From positions 1-42,770 of the forward strand of contig CANRFB010000018.1 of NCBI GenBank assembly GCA_947629785.1: a DNA stretch of 42,770 bases, read 5' to 3'. The stretch comes from an uncultured Clostridia bacterium (lineage in GTDB: Bacteria > Bacillota > Clostridia > Oscillospirales > Ruminococcaceae). Below the pieces are notes generated by a model. It saw only the letters and a program-made list of their open reading frames with translations. It ran no database searches and had not been told where the DNA came from. The translations under genes were made by a program, and so were the position numbers. Of the stretch, positions 32,912 to 40,456 are shown piece after piece. Within the stretch, counting starts at the first letter, position 1. Each line of letters opens with the position of its first letter.

Positions 32912-32937
32912 GCCGCATCTTAAATTTAAGGTGCGGC
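32912..32937 (+). terminator. Terminator at the end of the Tad/surface-protein operon
   Basis: GCCGCATCTTAAA pairs with TTTAAGGTGCGGC (one G-U pair), followed by GTTTCTATTT. T-runs on both sides (TTTTAAAA upstream) allow it to work in both directions. Confidence 0.75.
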
Positions 32938-32959
32938 GTTTCTATTTCCGGCGCTGCTG

Positions 32960-32988
32960 ATCATATCATTAAAATGCCGGCTTGTCAA
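32960..32988 (-). promoter_or_regulatory. Possible leftward promoter facing the operon terminator
   Basis: On the minus strand TTGACA (32988-32983), 17 nt, TATGAT (32965-32960). Transcription from about 32953 would enter the bidirectional terminator 32937-32912 at once, giving a very short RNA, or read antisense into surface protein B. No gene uses it in the sense direction. Confidence 0.4.
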
Positions 32989-33019
32989 ATTTTGCCTGAT
33001 TTCATGGGGGGAATCACAT

Positions 33020-34918
33020 TCACATTTTCATATCAGGAATAATTTTTTTATAATATTCCGCTTGCGCATTCCACAAATTTGTGTAATATCCGTCTTTCGC
33101 CAGAAGTGTTTCATGCGAGCCGCGTTCCACAATTTCACCGTTATTCATAACGGTAATTTCATCGCAGAAACGGCAGGAGGAGAGCCTGTGAGAAATATAT
33201 ATCGCCGTGCGCGTTCCCACTATTCCGTTGAATTTTGTGTAAATATCATATTCGGAAACAGGATCAAGGGCGGCTGTAGGCTCGTCCAGAACGATAAACG
33301 GCGCGCCTTTATAAACGGCTCTTGCAAGGCAAAGTTTCTGCATTTCCCCGCCGGAAATTTCAACACCGTTTTCGTCAAAATCCTTGTACATAATTGTTTC
33401 AATACCATTCTCCATGGTTTTTAAACGTTCTCCGAGACCTGCGCGAATAACACAATCAGTGATCTGTTCGCTGTCATATTCGGTGTCGGCGGCAACATTT
33501 TCCGCCATTGAAAATGAAAATATTTTTGAATCCTGAAATACAACGGAAAATAACGCCATGTAATCTTCATATTTGTATTTTTTAATGTCAATGCCGTTCA
33601 GCGTAATTGTTCCCGATGTGGGATCGTAAAGTCTGCAAAGCAGCTTTACAAGTGTGGATTTTCCGCAGCCGTTCCGTCCCACAAGAGCCATTTTTTCGCC
33701 GATCTTCCATTTTAAATTTATGTCTTTTAAAACGTAATTTTCCGTGCCGGGATATTTAAAATAAACATGGGAAAATTCAAATTCATATTCGTTGTCGTCA
33801 CGCTTTTCGGTGGGCAAAGTTCCCTTGTATTTTTCATCGGGAATTTCCAGAAAATCAAATACCTTTTTGCAGAAAGGCGCGGCTATAAGCATTTGCGAAA
33901 AATGGTCTGAAATGTTGGTTATTCCTTGATTTATCTGATTGAAATACATAACAAATCCCACTATTTCTCCAACTGTCATAGCTCCGCTGACAGCTCTTGC
34001 CACCGTGAAACCGTACAGCAGAATATTTATCAAAAAGGTCGTTAAAATGTTTTCGCCGTTCTTTAAAATAATTTTCCAACAACATTTTGTCCATTTCCTG
34101 TGATATATTTTTGAGCTTTCATTATATTTCCCGAGAACAAGGCTGCTTTCATCATAAATTCTTACATCTTTTCCGCTGCGGTAATTGCTGAGAGCATAAT
34201 TTCTGAAATAACCCTGTGTCCTGTCCGCCTGAAGAAGTTCTTTATCACCGAAAACTTTTCCCACTATTTTTGACGCTTCCGAATCAATAAATTTGGATCT
34301 GAATAAAATAATAGGAATAATTATCAGAAACACCGCTAATGCTCCCCATGGTGAACATATAAATCCCATAAATCCGTCCGTGCTTTCCGACTTTGAAAAT
34401 ACGGCGGGAGCGATCAGGATAATTCCGGTTATCACTGTAATAACCCCCTCGAACATCCATTTAATGTCGCCGATTACGGCAGAAATGCTGACATTATTTC
34501 CGTCCAGATAATTTCTCGCAGCCTGTGCGGAATTTAATGTTTCCGTGTCCTCTGCTTTTACATAATCTATATTTAAAATTTTTTCTGTGATCTTTCTTTT
34601 TGTATTTTCGTTGTAAAGAAAATTATGACGATTATATTTTGCATTTATAATATTCCGCATAAGAGAAACAATTAAATTTATCCCGCAAATTATAACAGCG
34701 GAGAAAATAAGTTCCTCTGCGGGCTTTGCGTTTACAACTCCGTCGATCACCAGAGAAGCAAGGAAAATTCCCGAAAATGTACTTATTATATCGGGCAGCA
34801 AAGATAAAATATCCCGCAAAATTCTTCCCCTGTCTGCGCTGTTTATAAATTTTACGCAGCGTTTTAAAATGATTATTTTTTCTTTGAAAGTCATATCGTC
34901 CGCGTTCTTCTTTTTCAT
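33020..34918 (-). CDS. ABC exporter half-transporter (permease-ATPase fusion), second of pair
   Basis: A 632-residue exporter-type ABC protein. An N-terminal membrane domain of about six helices (about 30-320) is followed by a nucleotide-binding domain with Walker A GRNGCGKST, signature ISGGEMQKL, Walker B FIVLDEPTAALDP and the switch histidine in ISHRLSS. The ATG at 34918 overlaps the stop of the preceding gene (ATGA), so I prefer it to the TTG at 34924. It lacks a peptidase C39 domain, so it is not a bacteriocin-type processing exporter. It probably forms a heterodimer with the upstream protein, exporting a peptide, drug or lipid. The substrate is unknown. Confidence 0.88.
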   Translation of the reverse strand: MKKKNADDMTFKEKIIILKRCVKFINSADRGRILRDILSLLPDIISTFSGIFLASLVIDGVVNAKPAEELIFSAVIICGINLIVSLMRNIINAKYNRHNFLYNENTKRKITEKILNIDYVKAEDTETLNSAQAARNYLDGNNVSISAVIGDIKWMFEGVITVITGIILIAPAVFSKSESTDGFMGFICSPWGALAVFLIIIPIILFRSKFIDSEASKIVGKVFGDKELLQADRTQGYFRNYALSNYRSGKDVRIYDESSLVLGKYNESSKIYHRKWTKCCWKIILKNGENILTTFLINILLYGFTVARAVSGAMTVGEIVGFVMYFNQINQGITNISDHFSQMLIAAPFCKKVFDFLEIPDEKYKGTLPTEKRDDNEYEFEFSHVYFKYPGTENYVLKDINLKWKIGEKMALVGRNGCGKSTLVKLLCRLYDPTSGTITLNGIDIKKYKYEDYMALFSVVFQDSKIFSFSMAENVAADTEYDSEQITDCVIRAGLGERLKTMENGIETIMYKDFDENGVEISGGEMQKLCLARAVYKGAPFIVLDEPTAALDPVSEYDIYTKFNGIVGTRTAIYISHRLSSCRFCDEITVMNNGEIVERGSHETLLAKDGYYTNLWNAQAEYYKKIIPDMKM

Positions 34919-36786
34919 AAACAATCTGCCTCCTTATTAACATTTTCATCACTATAATAACTGCTTTGTATATTGAATAATTCGGCGTATTTACCGCCTT
35001 TCAGCATAAGTTCGGAATGTGTCCCAAACTCGGCGATCGCGCCGTTTTCTATCAGCATTATTTTGTCGCAGAACCGTGTTGAAGCCAATCTGTGAGAAAT
35101 GAAAACGCAAGTCCTTTCCTTAGAAAAATCAAGATAATTCATATACATTTCCTGCTCGGCAATAGGGTCAAGAGCGGCAGTAGGCTCGTCCAGAAGAAGC
35201 ACGGGCGCATTTTTGTAAAGTGCTTTTGCCAGAGCAAGTTTTTGCGTTTCACCGCCTGATAGTTCAATCGAATCCTCATAAATCCCGCGGACTAATTTTG
35301 TATTTTCCTTTTCGGACAGACTGTTTATTTTATCATAAATTCCGGCTTTTTTCATGCAGTCAAAAAGCTTTTTCTCGTTAATTTCAAGACTTCCCGCAAC
35401 ATTTTCCGAAATACTTGCGGCAATAGGAAAAATATCCTGAAATACTGCGGAAAATAATTTAAAATATTCCTCACGGTTGAAATTTTTTACATTTATTCCG
35501 TTAAGAAAAATTTCTCCCTCGGTGGGATCGTAAAGTCCGCACATGAGTTTTACAATAGTGGTTTTTCCAGCGCCGTTAAGTCCCACAAGGGCGAGCTTTT
35601 CACCTTTGTGCAGCGTAAAAGAAAGATTTTTTATTGTAAAATTTTCCGCGCCTGAATATTTATAGCTTACATTTTTAAATTCAATTTCGCATTTTCCGGC
35701 GGGAATTTTTTCACCCTCGCCATGATTTGTCTTATCGGGCATTTCAAGATATTCGCGAATGTAATTTACATTATTAGAGATCCACTGATAACCCGAAAAA
35801 TTATTCAACCAATCCTTTACCGCAGTGGAAAGCCGCATTATTGAATTAAAATACAGTACAAAATCACCTGCGCCGATATTTCCTGACATAACAAGATAAA
35901 TAACATAGATATACGCCGCAAGATCACCGATGAACGCCACTATCGAACCAAAAATATTGTGACGGAATTCCCAAGCGTCCTGCTCGGTATACCATTTAAG
36001 ACGCTCGTCTGCGGAGCGCTTCCACGCTTTATTGAACCAGCTTTGCATATTATAAATACGGGTATCCTTTGCGTTCTGGAAATCGCCGCTTATTTTGTCA
36101 ATGTAACTTATCCGCCTTTCGGACTTCTGCCAAAGATCGGACATATTCCAGACCCAGAGCATTTTGTGACGTTCGCAAAAATATCCTAAAGCGGCAGGAA
36201 TAACTATCACCGGCACAAGACGTATATCAAGCACAGAAAGTATTGCCGAATATGTGAAAAATTCCAGAATGTGACGTATACTTCCGCGCACATTTATCGG
36301 CGTATTTATTGCCGCCACACTTAACGCATTGACCGCTTTGTTAAGTTTATCGGCTTTATCCGAACTTTCGCAGTTTTCATAATCGGTGGTAAGTGTTTTC
36401 TTCATAATTTTTCCGCAAAGATGATCGTTAAATTTTCTAAAGCCGATAAATTCCTTATAATTTCCCGCGCTTTCGGCAATGAATGCGCTTACAGATATTC
36501 CGACCAATATCCCAAGACAGATCAAAATAAGCCGCTTGTCCCCAAAGCCTGCGGCGGCAAGTTCTACTACATATTTGTTGATATATACCGACAAAAGATT
36601 GTCGAAATAATACCCGAAAGCAAACAGAAAAATACATAAAAACATTAATTTATCGAATTTGAAAAGTTCTTTCATAACGAACATAACGTTATTTATAATG
36701 CCGTATTTCAGGGCTTTTATTTCCGCTTTGTAATTTGCCCGATCGGCTTTCTTTTTTGTCTTGCTCCGGTTTGTAACTTTTACCAT
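34915..36786 (-). CDS. ABC exporter half-transporter (permease-ATPase fusion), first of pair
   Basis: A 623-residue exporter ABC protein. A basic N-terminal tail (MVKVTNRSKTKKKADRANYK) precedes a six-helix membrane domain. The ATPase domain has Walker A GLNGAGKTT, signature LSGGETQKL, Walker B VLLLDEPTAALDP and ISHRLAS. GAGGTG gives a strong ribosome site before the ATG at 36786. It is translationally coupled to the second exporter. It lies 86 nt downstream of the histidine kinase gene, across a hairpin and repeat that look regulatory, so the two-component system probably controls this pair. Both ATPase sites appear canonical, unlike many heterodimers with one degenerate site. Confidence 0.88.
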   Translation of the reverse strand: MVKVTNRSKTKKKADRANYKAEIKALKYGIINNVMFVMKELFKFDKLMFLCIFLFAFGYYFDNLLSVYINKYVVELAAAGFGDKRLILICLGILVGISVSAFIAESAGNYKEFIGFRKFNDHLCGKIMKKTLTTDYENCESSDKADKLNKAVNALSVAAINTPINVRGSIRHILEFFTYSAILSVLDIRLVPVIVIPAALGYFCERHKMLWVWNMSDLWQKSERRISYIDKISGDFQNAKDTRIYNMQSWFNKAWKRSADERLKWYTEQDAWEFRHNIFGSIVAFIGDLAAYIYVIYLVMSGNIGAGDFVLYFNSIMRLSTAVKDWLNNFSGYQWISNNVNYIREYLEMPDKTNHGEGEKIPAGKCEIEFKNVSYKYSGAENFTIKNLSFTLHKGEKLALVGLNGAGKTTIVKLMCGLYDPTEGEIFLNGINVKNFNREEYFKLFSAVFQDIFPIAASISENVAGSLEINEKKLFDCMKKAGIYDKINSLSEKENTKLVRGIYEDSIELSGGETQKLALAKALYKNAPVLLLDEPTAALDPIAEQEMYMNYLDFSKERTCVFISHRLASTRFCDKIMLIENGAIAEFGTHSELMLKGGKYAELFNIQSSYYSDENVNKEADCL

Positions 36787-36819
36787 AATATCACCTCTTT
36801 TTTATGATACCACAAAAAT

Positions 36820-36866
36820 GACCTTTCGTGCGGTTTACGGAACGAAAGGTCAAAATAAAGAACGAA
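36820..36866 (-). promoter_or_regulatory. Hairpin and direct repeats between kinase and exporter genes
   Basis: GACCTTTCGT (36820-36829) and ACGAAAGGTC (36842-36851) form a perfect 10-bp inverted repeat. In the minus direction it is followed by ATTTTTG, so it may attenuate transcription from the regulator genes. TTCGTT occurs twice on the minus strand (36866-36861 and 36846-36841), 20 bp apart, about the spacing of paired LytTR-binding repeats. A -10-like TATCAT (36809-36804) without a -35 lies just downstream. This may be the operator of the response regulator encoded upstream. Confidence 0.5.
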
Positions 36867-36872
36867 TGGTAA

Positions 36873-37610
36873 TTATGCTGTCAAAGGTATCATAATTTCG
36901 GCGGCAAAAACGCCCTCTTCATTCTGTCGGTTCACATATCCGCCGTACTTTTTGGCAATTCTGTCAATTCGGAAAAGTCCGTATCCATGCTCTTTGGAAT
37001 CGCTTTTTGTGGAAATATACGCACCCTTTTCTTTGCGAACTTTACCTGCGGAATTCTGCACCGAAAGATAAAGCTGTCCTTTTAATTTACCGATATAAAC
37101 TCGCATAAAACGTTCATTTTCGGGAAGTGACGAGCAGGCTTCAATGGCATTATCAAGCATATTTCCAAGCACCGAACACAGTTCCACATCGGTCATTTTA
37201 AGATGTTCGGGAACATTTGCTTTTACATTCAGACGGACATTTATTTTTTCAGCTGCCGCAAGTTTGCTGTTTAAAATAGCGTCAGCCATGACATTTCCTG
37301 TTTTTATAACTGTATCAACGGTGTCAAGATCGCAGGCAAGCGAATCAAGATATTCGTTAAGTTTGCCGTAATTTCCATCGGCAAGCTGGATCTTCATATT
37401 CTGAATATGGTTCCGGTAATCATGCCGCCAGCCTCGCACCTGACGGTACATATTTTCAATTTCGCGGACTTGCTTTTCGATAAGTTCGCTCTGGAAACGT
37501 TCTATCCTGCGGTCTATCATATTGTATAAAACTCTTTTTAAACAAACAAAGACTGCGCATAAAATCATTGTAATAAGAACTGCGGAAAATGCTATTATAA
37601 ATATCTTCAT
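36873..37610 (-). CDS. GHKL sensor histidine kinase, short AgrC/ComD-like type
   Basis: A 245-residue kinase. One N-terminal membrane helix (MKIFIIAFSAVLITMILCAVF) leads through a coiled linker to the phosphorylated histidine in WRHDYRNHIQNM (about residue 62) and a GHKL ATPase domain with the N-box VLGNMLDNAIEAC and a G-box HGYGLFRI. The core is that of AgrC/ComD kinases, but the five to seven sensor helices of those proteins are missing. It may therefore sense through its own helix or through a partner such as the exporter. Its ATG overlaps the stop of the response regulator (37610), so the two are coupled. Both precede the ABC exporters. Confidence 0.88.
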   Translation of the reverse strand: MKIFIIAFSAVLITMILCAVFVCLKRVLYNMIDRRIERFQSELIEKQVREIENMYRQVRGWRHDYRNHIQNMKIQLADGNYGKLNEYLDSLACDLDTVDTVIKTGNVMADAILNSKLAAAEKINVRLNVKANVPEHLKMTDVELCSVLGNMLDNAIEACSSLPENERFMRVYIGKLKGQLYLSVQNSAGKVRKEKGAYISTKSDSKEHGYGLFRIDRIAKKYGGYVNRQNEEGVFAAEIMIPLTA

Positions 37611-38320
37611 CAGTTTTCTCCCTTTGTATAAAATTCAATAAATCTTTCATTTACTTCTTTGTAAAGCCGTCTTGAAAGAGGGATATTTTCACCGCCGTCA
37701 ATTTCAATTTCTGTTTTAGAAATACTTTTTATAAAGCGCAGATTCACCAGATATGAACGGTGGCAAAAAATAAAATTTTCCCCGAGAATTTTTTGCAGAT
37801 CATTTATTCCCGAATTGCATACCAGAATATTTTCATCAGGAATATGCACTTCGGTTTTCTTTCCTCTTGCTTCACAGTAACGGATATTTTCAAGATCAAC
37901 ACGAATATTTTTATCATCGCAGGAAAGCACCATATCATTCTGAGGATCGTGCTTTTTTGTGTGTCTGTCAAGAACTGCAAAAAGTTTTTCTTTTTCAACG
38001 GGTTTAAGAAGATAGTGGAGTGCTTCCACATCATAGCCCTCGCCAATGTATTCGGAATATCCCGTTATAAAAATTATCGGGAGCATATCTCCGTTTTGAC
38101 GAAGTTTTTTTGCAAGTTCCATGCCGTTTAAATTTTTCATTTCAATATCCAGAAGAATAATATCGCAAGGCTTGTCAGGATATGAAAAAAGGAAACTTTC
38201 CGCACTTGTATATTCGTAAATTATCACGGCAAAAGACTTATTTTCAGACCATTCGTCAAGCATTTTACGCAGGGCGGAAATATGTTCTTCATTATCGTCA
38301 CAAACAGCTATTTTAAACAT
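37610..38320 (-). CDS. LytTR-family response regulator (AgrA-like)
   Basis: A 236-residue regulator. The receiver domain has acidic residues DDNEEH, phospho-acceptor Asp in IILLDIEMKNLNG (about residue 57) and the lysine in YLLKPVEKEK. The C-terminal LytTR DNA-binding domain (about 130-235) contains CDDKNIRVDLENIRYCEARGKKTEVHI and FIFCHRSYLVNLRFIKSI. It is the partner of the kinase encoded next. An in-frame GTG at 38329 would be an alternative start, but the standard MFKIAVCDDNE beginning favours ATG 38320. A TTGACA/18/TATAAT promoter lies about 20 nt upstream of the transcript start. Probable target: the repeats before the exporter genes (inference). Confidence 0.88.
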   Translation of the reverse strand: MFKIAVCDDNEEHISALRKMLDEWSENKSFAVIIYEYTSAESFLFSYPDKPCDIILLDIEMKNLNGMELAKKLRQNGDMLPIIFITGYSEYIGEGYDVEALHYLLKPVEKEKLFAVLDRHTKKHDPQNDMVLSCDDKNIRVDLENIRYCEARGKKTEVHIPDENILVCNSGINDLQKILGENFIFCHRSYLVNLRFIKSISKTEIEIDGGENIPLSRRLYKEVNERFIEFYTKGEN

Positions 38321-38355
38321 TTTTATCACTCACAGACCGGTTTTGCATTTATTAC

Positions 38356-38385
38356 ATTATATCACATATGCTTCTGCTTTGTCAA
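38356..38385 (-). promoter_or_regulatory. Promoter of the two-component system/exporter operon
   Basis: On the minus strand TTGACA (38385-38380), 18-nt spacer, TATAAT (38361-38356). The start would be near 38349, leaving a leader of about 30 nt before ATG 38320. Confidence 0.75.
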
Positions 38386-38464
38386 TATTCATTTGATGAA
38401 GCGGAAATAGTCGAACTTATAAAAAGATATGCCCTGCGCGAGAAATATGAAACTGCGGAAGTTT

Positions 38465-38524
38465 TTATATTCCAACATCTTTAATCCTGCATATGACAGC
38501 AATCTCATTTAAGATTTTTAACAT
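38465..38524 (-). CDS. Candidate 19-residue peptide upstream of the two-component operon
   Basis: The frame MLKILNEIAVICRIKDVGI follows a strong ribosome site, AGAGGTG, 5 nt before the ATG (38524-38522). It is on the same strand as, and about 145 nt upstream of, the LytTR regulator gene. A very short peptide with one Cys next to an AgrC/AgrA-like pair and peptide-type exporters could be a signal precursor or a leader peptide. No promoter was clearly seen for it, and such short frames arise by chance. On the opposite strand its 3' end overlaps a 38-codon frame that I reject. Confidence 0.3.
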   Translation of the reverse strand: MLKILNEIAVICRIKDVGI

Positions 38525-38582
38525 ATTTTCACCTCTGATTTTGTTTATTGTGACAAAATTTATTTAAAAATCCTATTCCTGC

Positions 38583-38611
38583 TTGACAAAGTCAGTGATG
38601 TAATTTATAAT
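38583..38611 (+). promoter_or_regulatory. Promoter of the tetR-type operon with possible autoregulatory operator
   Basis: TTGACA (38583-38588), 17 nt, TATAAT (38606-38611). The palindrome GTTATATAAC (38621-38630), within the wider imperfect repeat TTGTTATATAACTG, lies at the predicted start site, a usual place for a TetR-family operator. Confidence 0.75.
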
Positions 38612-38669
38612 ATAATTGTTGTTATATAACTGTTGCTATTTAAAAATAATTATAAAAAGAGGGAAAGCC

Positions 38670-39242
38670 ATGCCGCCGAAAGCAAAAATTACAAAAGAAA
38701 TGGTCGTTGATGCCGCATTTGAGATCGCTCGTGAAACAGGTGCGGAAAATATCAATGCAAGAACAGTTGCAAAAAAGTTGAAATGTTCTACGCAGCCTAT
38801 TATGTACCATTTTGCAACAATTGAGGAATTGAAAAAAGCCGCCTATGCAAAAGCGGACAGCTATCACTCCGAATACCTTATGAATATTAAAGATCCGCAA
38901 AACGGCATTATGCTCGGTATAGGATCAAATTATATCCGCTTTGCGATGGAAGAACCGCATTTGTTCCGTTTCCTTTTTCAATCAGATTTTTTTAACGGAA
39001 TAACTTTACTTGAAATGATAGATGCCGAAGAACTTTCTCCAGTTATTTCAGCAATTCAGGGAGCAGTCGGAGGAAATACAGAGCAAGTAAAAGAGATCTT
39101 TATAACAATTTTTTTATTTGCTCATGGATATGCGAGTATAATTGCCAATAATTCATTAAAATACGATGAGAAACTTATAATATCTCATCTGGAACGGGCA
39201 TACAAAGGCGCTGTATTGGCGGCAAAGGAGAAAATAAAATGA
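38670..39242 (+). CDS. TetR/AcrR-family transcriptional regulator
   Basis: A 190-residue regulator. The N-terminal helix-turn-helix region (ITKEMVVDAAFEIARETGAENINARTVAKKLKCSTQPIMYHF, about residues 6-47) is typical of TetR proteins, followed by an all-helical ligand domain. The longer frame from 38616 has no ribosome site and overlaps the promoter and operator, whereas AGAGGG lies before ATG 38670. The stop overlaps the next start (ATGA). It probably represses its own promoter and the co-transcribed protease, and maybe the permease further on. The ligand is unknown. Confidence 0.88.
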   Translation: MPPKAKITKEMVVDAAFEIARETGAENINARTVAKKLKCSTQPIMYHFATIEELKKAAYAKADSYHSEYLMNIKDPQNGIMLGIGSNYIRFAMEEPHLFRFLFQSDFFNGITLLEMIDAEELSPVISAIQGAVGGNTEQVKEIFITIFLFAHGYASIIANNSLKYDEKLIISHLERAYKGAVLAAKEKIK

Positions 39243-39907
39243 AGGATCAACAAGTTATTGATAATAAAAAAAGTGTTATACTCACGATCATTGGTGCGTC
39301 AATAATGACATTATTGACGTTAACAAAAGTTGTACCGTCCTCGAAAATAGCAGGATATTCCGTGTTTGTGGGGATCGCATTTTTCTTTATTACAGAAGCT
39401 GTCAGCAAAGTAAAATATTCGGGATTGCGTTTTAATACTATTTTTGCGGATATTAAAAAACCTGGTGTAATTCTTTGGCTGCTGCTGCCAAGCGTAAACG
39501 GAATTGTAACAAATATTGTCGGAAATCTGATTTTTCACGGAGAATTTATTGCCCATGTAATCGGACGAACGGATGATTTCCTGTCTTTTGATAAAATTGC
39601 GCTGCTGATATTTCAAATTATAATTGCGGCATTTGGTGAAGAAATTGCATATCGTGGATTTTTCTTTGGGAAAACTTCAAAAATATTTCCGGTTTGGCTA
39701 TGTGCAGTCGTTTCATCGATTGTTTTTGCAGCGGGGCATATTGCCGCAGGAAACATAGGTATTGTAATTTATGACGTTGCCGCCGTATTTACCGACAGTG
39801 TTATTTTTTCGGTGGTTTACTATAAATCGGACAATTGTATCATAAGTACGCTTTCGCACATTCTCGCAAATTCAATATCTCTTGCTGAAGTATTATTATT
39901 TATTTAA
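39239..39907 (+). CDS. CPBP (CAAX/Abi-type) intramembrane metalloprotease
   Basis: A 222-residue protein with about seven membrane helices. The CPBP motifs are visible: EEIAYRGFFF (glutamates and Arg of motif 1, about residues 138-147), the histidine in FAAGH (motif 2) and LSHILAN (motif 3). Members act as CAAX-type endopeptidases, immunity proteins for bacteriocins, or membrane partners of regulators. The substrate here is unknown. It is translationally coupled to the TetR-type gene. Confidence 0.85.
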   Translation: MKDQQVIDNKKSVILTIIGASIMTLLTLTKVVPSSKIAGYSVFVGIAFFFITEAVSKVKYSGLRFNTIFADIKKPGVILWLLLPSVNGIVTNIVGNLIFHGEFIAHVIGRTDDFLSFDKIALLIFQIIIAAFGEEIAYRGFFFGKTSKIFPVWLCAVVSSIVFAAGHIAAGNIGIVIYDVAAVFTDSVIFSVVYYKSDNCIISTLSHILANSISLAEVLLFI

Positions 39908-39990
39908 AATCAGATAAACTATGTTACGATAAATTCCTGAATTTTACCAAACAGATCGAAAGTTGTCTAAAGATATTCAGGAGGTTTACT

Positions 39991-40345
39991 ATGGAATTTA
40001 TAATGTTAAAAGAAATCAAAGCCCGGAGTTATATCAAGACAGTTATTGAATCCTGATAATTCCAAAAGCAACAGGGTTACGATAACAGAGGTACATCTGG
40101 AAGTCGGAGCAAGTCATCCAAGACACACGCATGAATCTTCAGAGCAAATTTGGTATACTGTTCAAGGACATGGTAAATTACTTCTTGAAAATGATACAGT
40201 CATGCCTTTCTGTGCAGGTGATATTGTACGTTTTGCAGACAATGATGTACATGGCCTGTTGAATGATGGTGAAATTGAATTTATCTATATTTCGGTAACG
40301 TCACCTCCTATAAATTTTGGGTATGCTTATAATAAAGAAAATTAA
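39991..40345 (+). pseudogene. Frameshifted cupin-domain protein
   Basis: AGGAGG at 39979-39984 precedes ATG 39991. The frame begins MEFIMLKEIKARSYIKTV but stops at TGA after 22 codons. Removing one T at about 40043-40044 would join it to the following frame as KTVLNPDNSKSNRVTITEVHLEVGASHPRHTHESSEQIWY and on through VRFADNDVHG, a complete small cupin of about 117 residues. Metal-binding histidines HTH, the Gln/Glu of ESSEQ and the distal His of DVHG are intact. The single-base break near the N-terminus points to a recent null mutation or a sequencing error. A TTG at 40046 could restart translation but has no ribosome site. Confidence 0.7.
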
Positions 40346-40410
40346 ATTCCTTTAATATTATTAGTTAAATTATACCTCTGATAATTCAATTTCAAATTTA
40401 AGGATTTCTT

Positions 40411-40430
40411 AATAATTTTCATGGTACAAT
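40411..40430 (+). promoter_or_regulatory. Possible extended -10 promoter of the permease gene
   Basis: TGGTACAAT, at about 40422-40430, resembles an extended -10. No -35 consensus precedes it. It lies about 27 nt before ATG 40457, which has AAAGGAG as ribosome site. Confidence 0.4.
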
Positions 40431-40456
40431 AAATTTATTGAAAGGAGCGTAAGAAA

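Noticed and set aside
36820-36851. Simple intrinsic terminator ending the two-component transcript
   Set aside because: The stem is strong but the following T-run is short, and the exporter genes have no clear independent promoter. I treat it as a regulatory or attenuating element instead of a full stop.
38368-38484. 38-codon plus-strand ORF (MLLLCQYSFDEAEIVELIKRY...)
   Set aside because: It has no ribosome site and lies over the minus-strand promoter of the two-component operon and part of a better-supported minus ORF. At most it is a gene remnant.
39936-39981. CCTGAAT/ATTCAGG stem hiding the cupin ribosome site
   Set aside because: Only seven pairs across a 32-nt loop before a broken gene; too weak to call.
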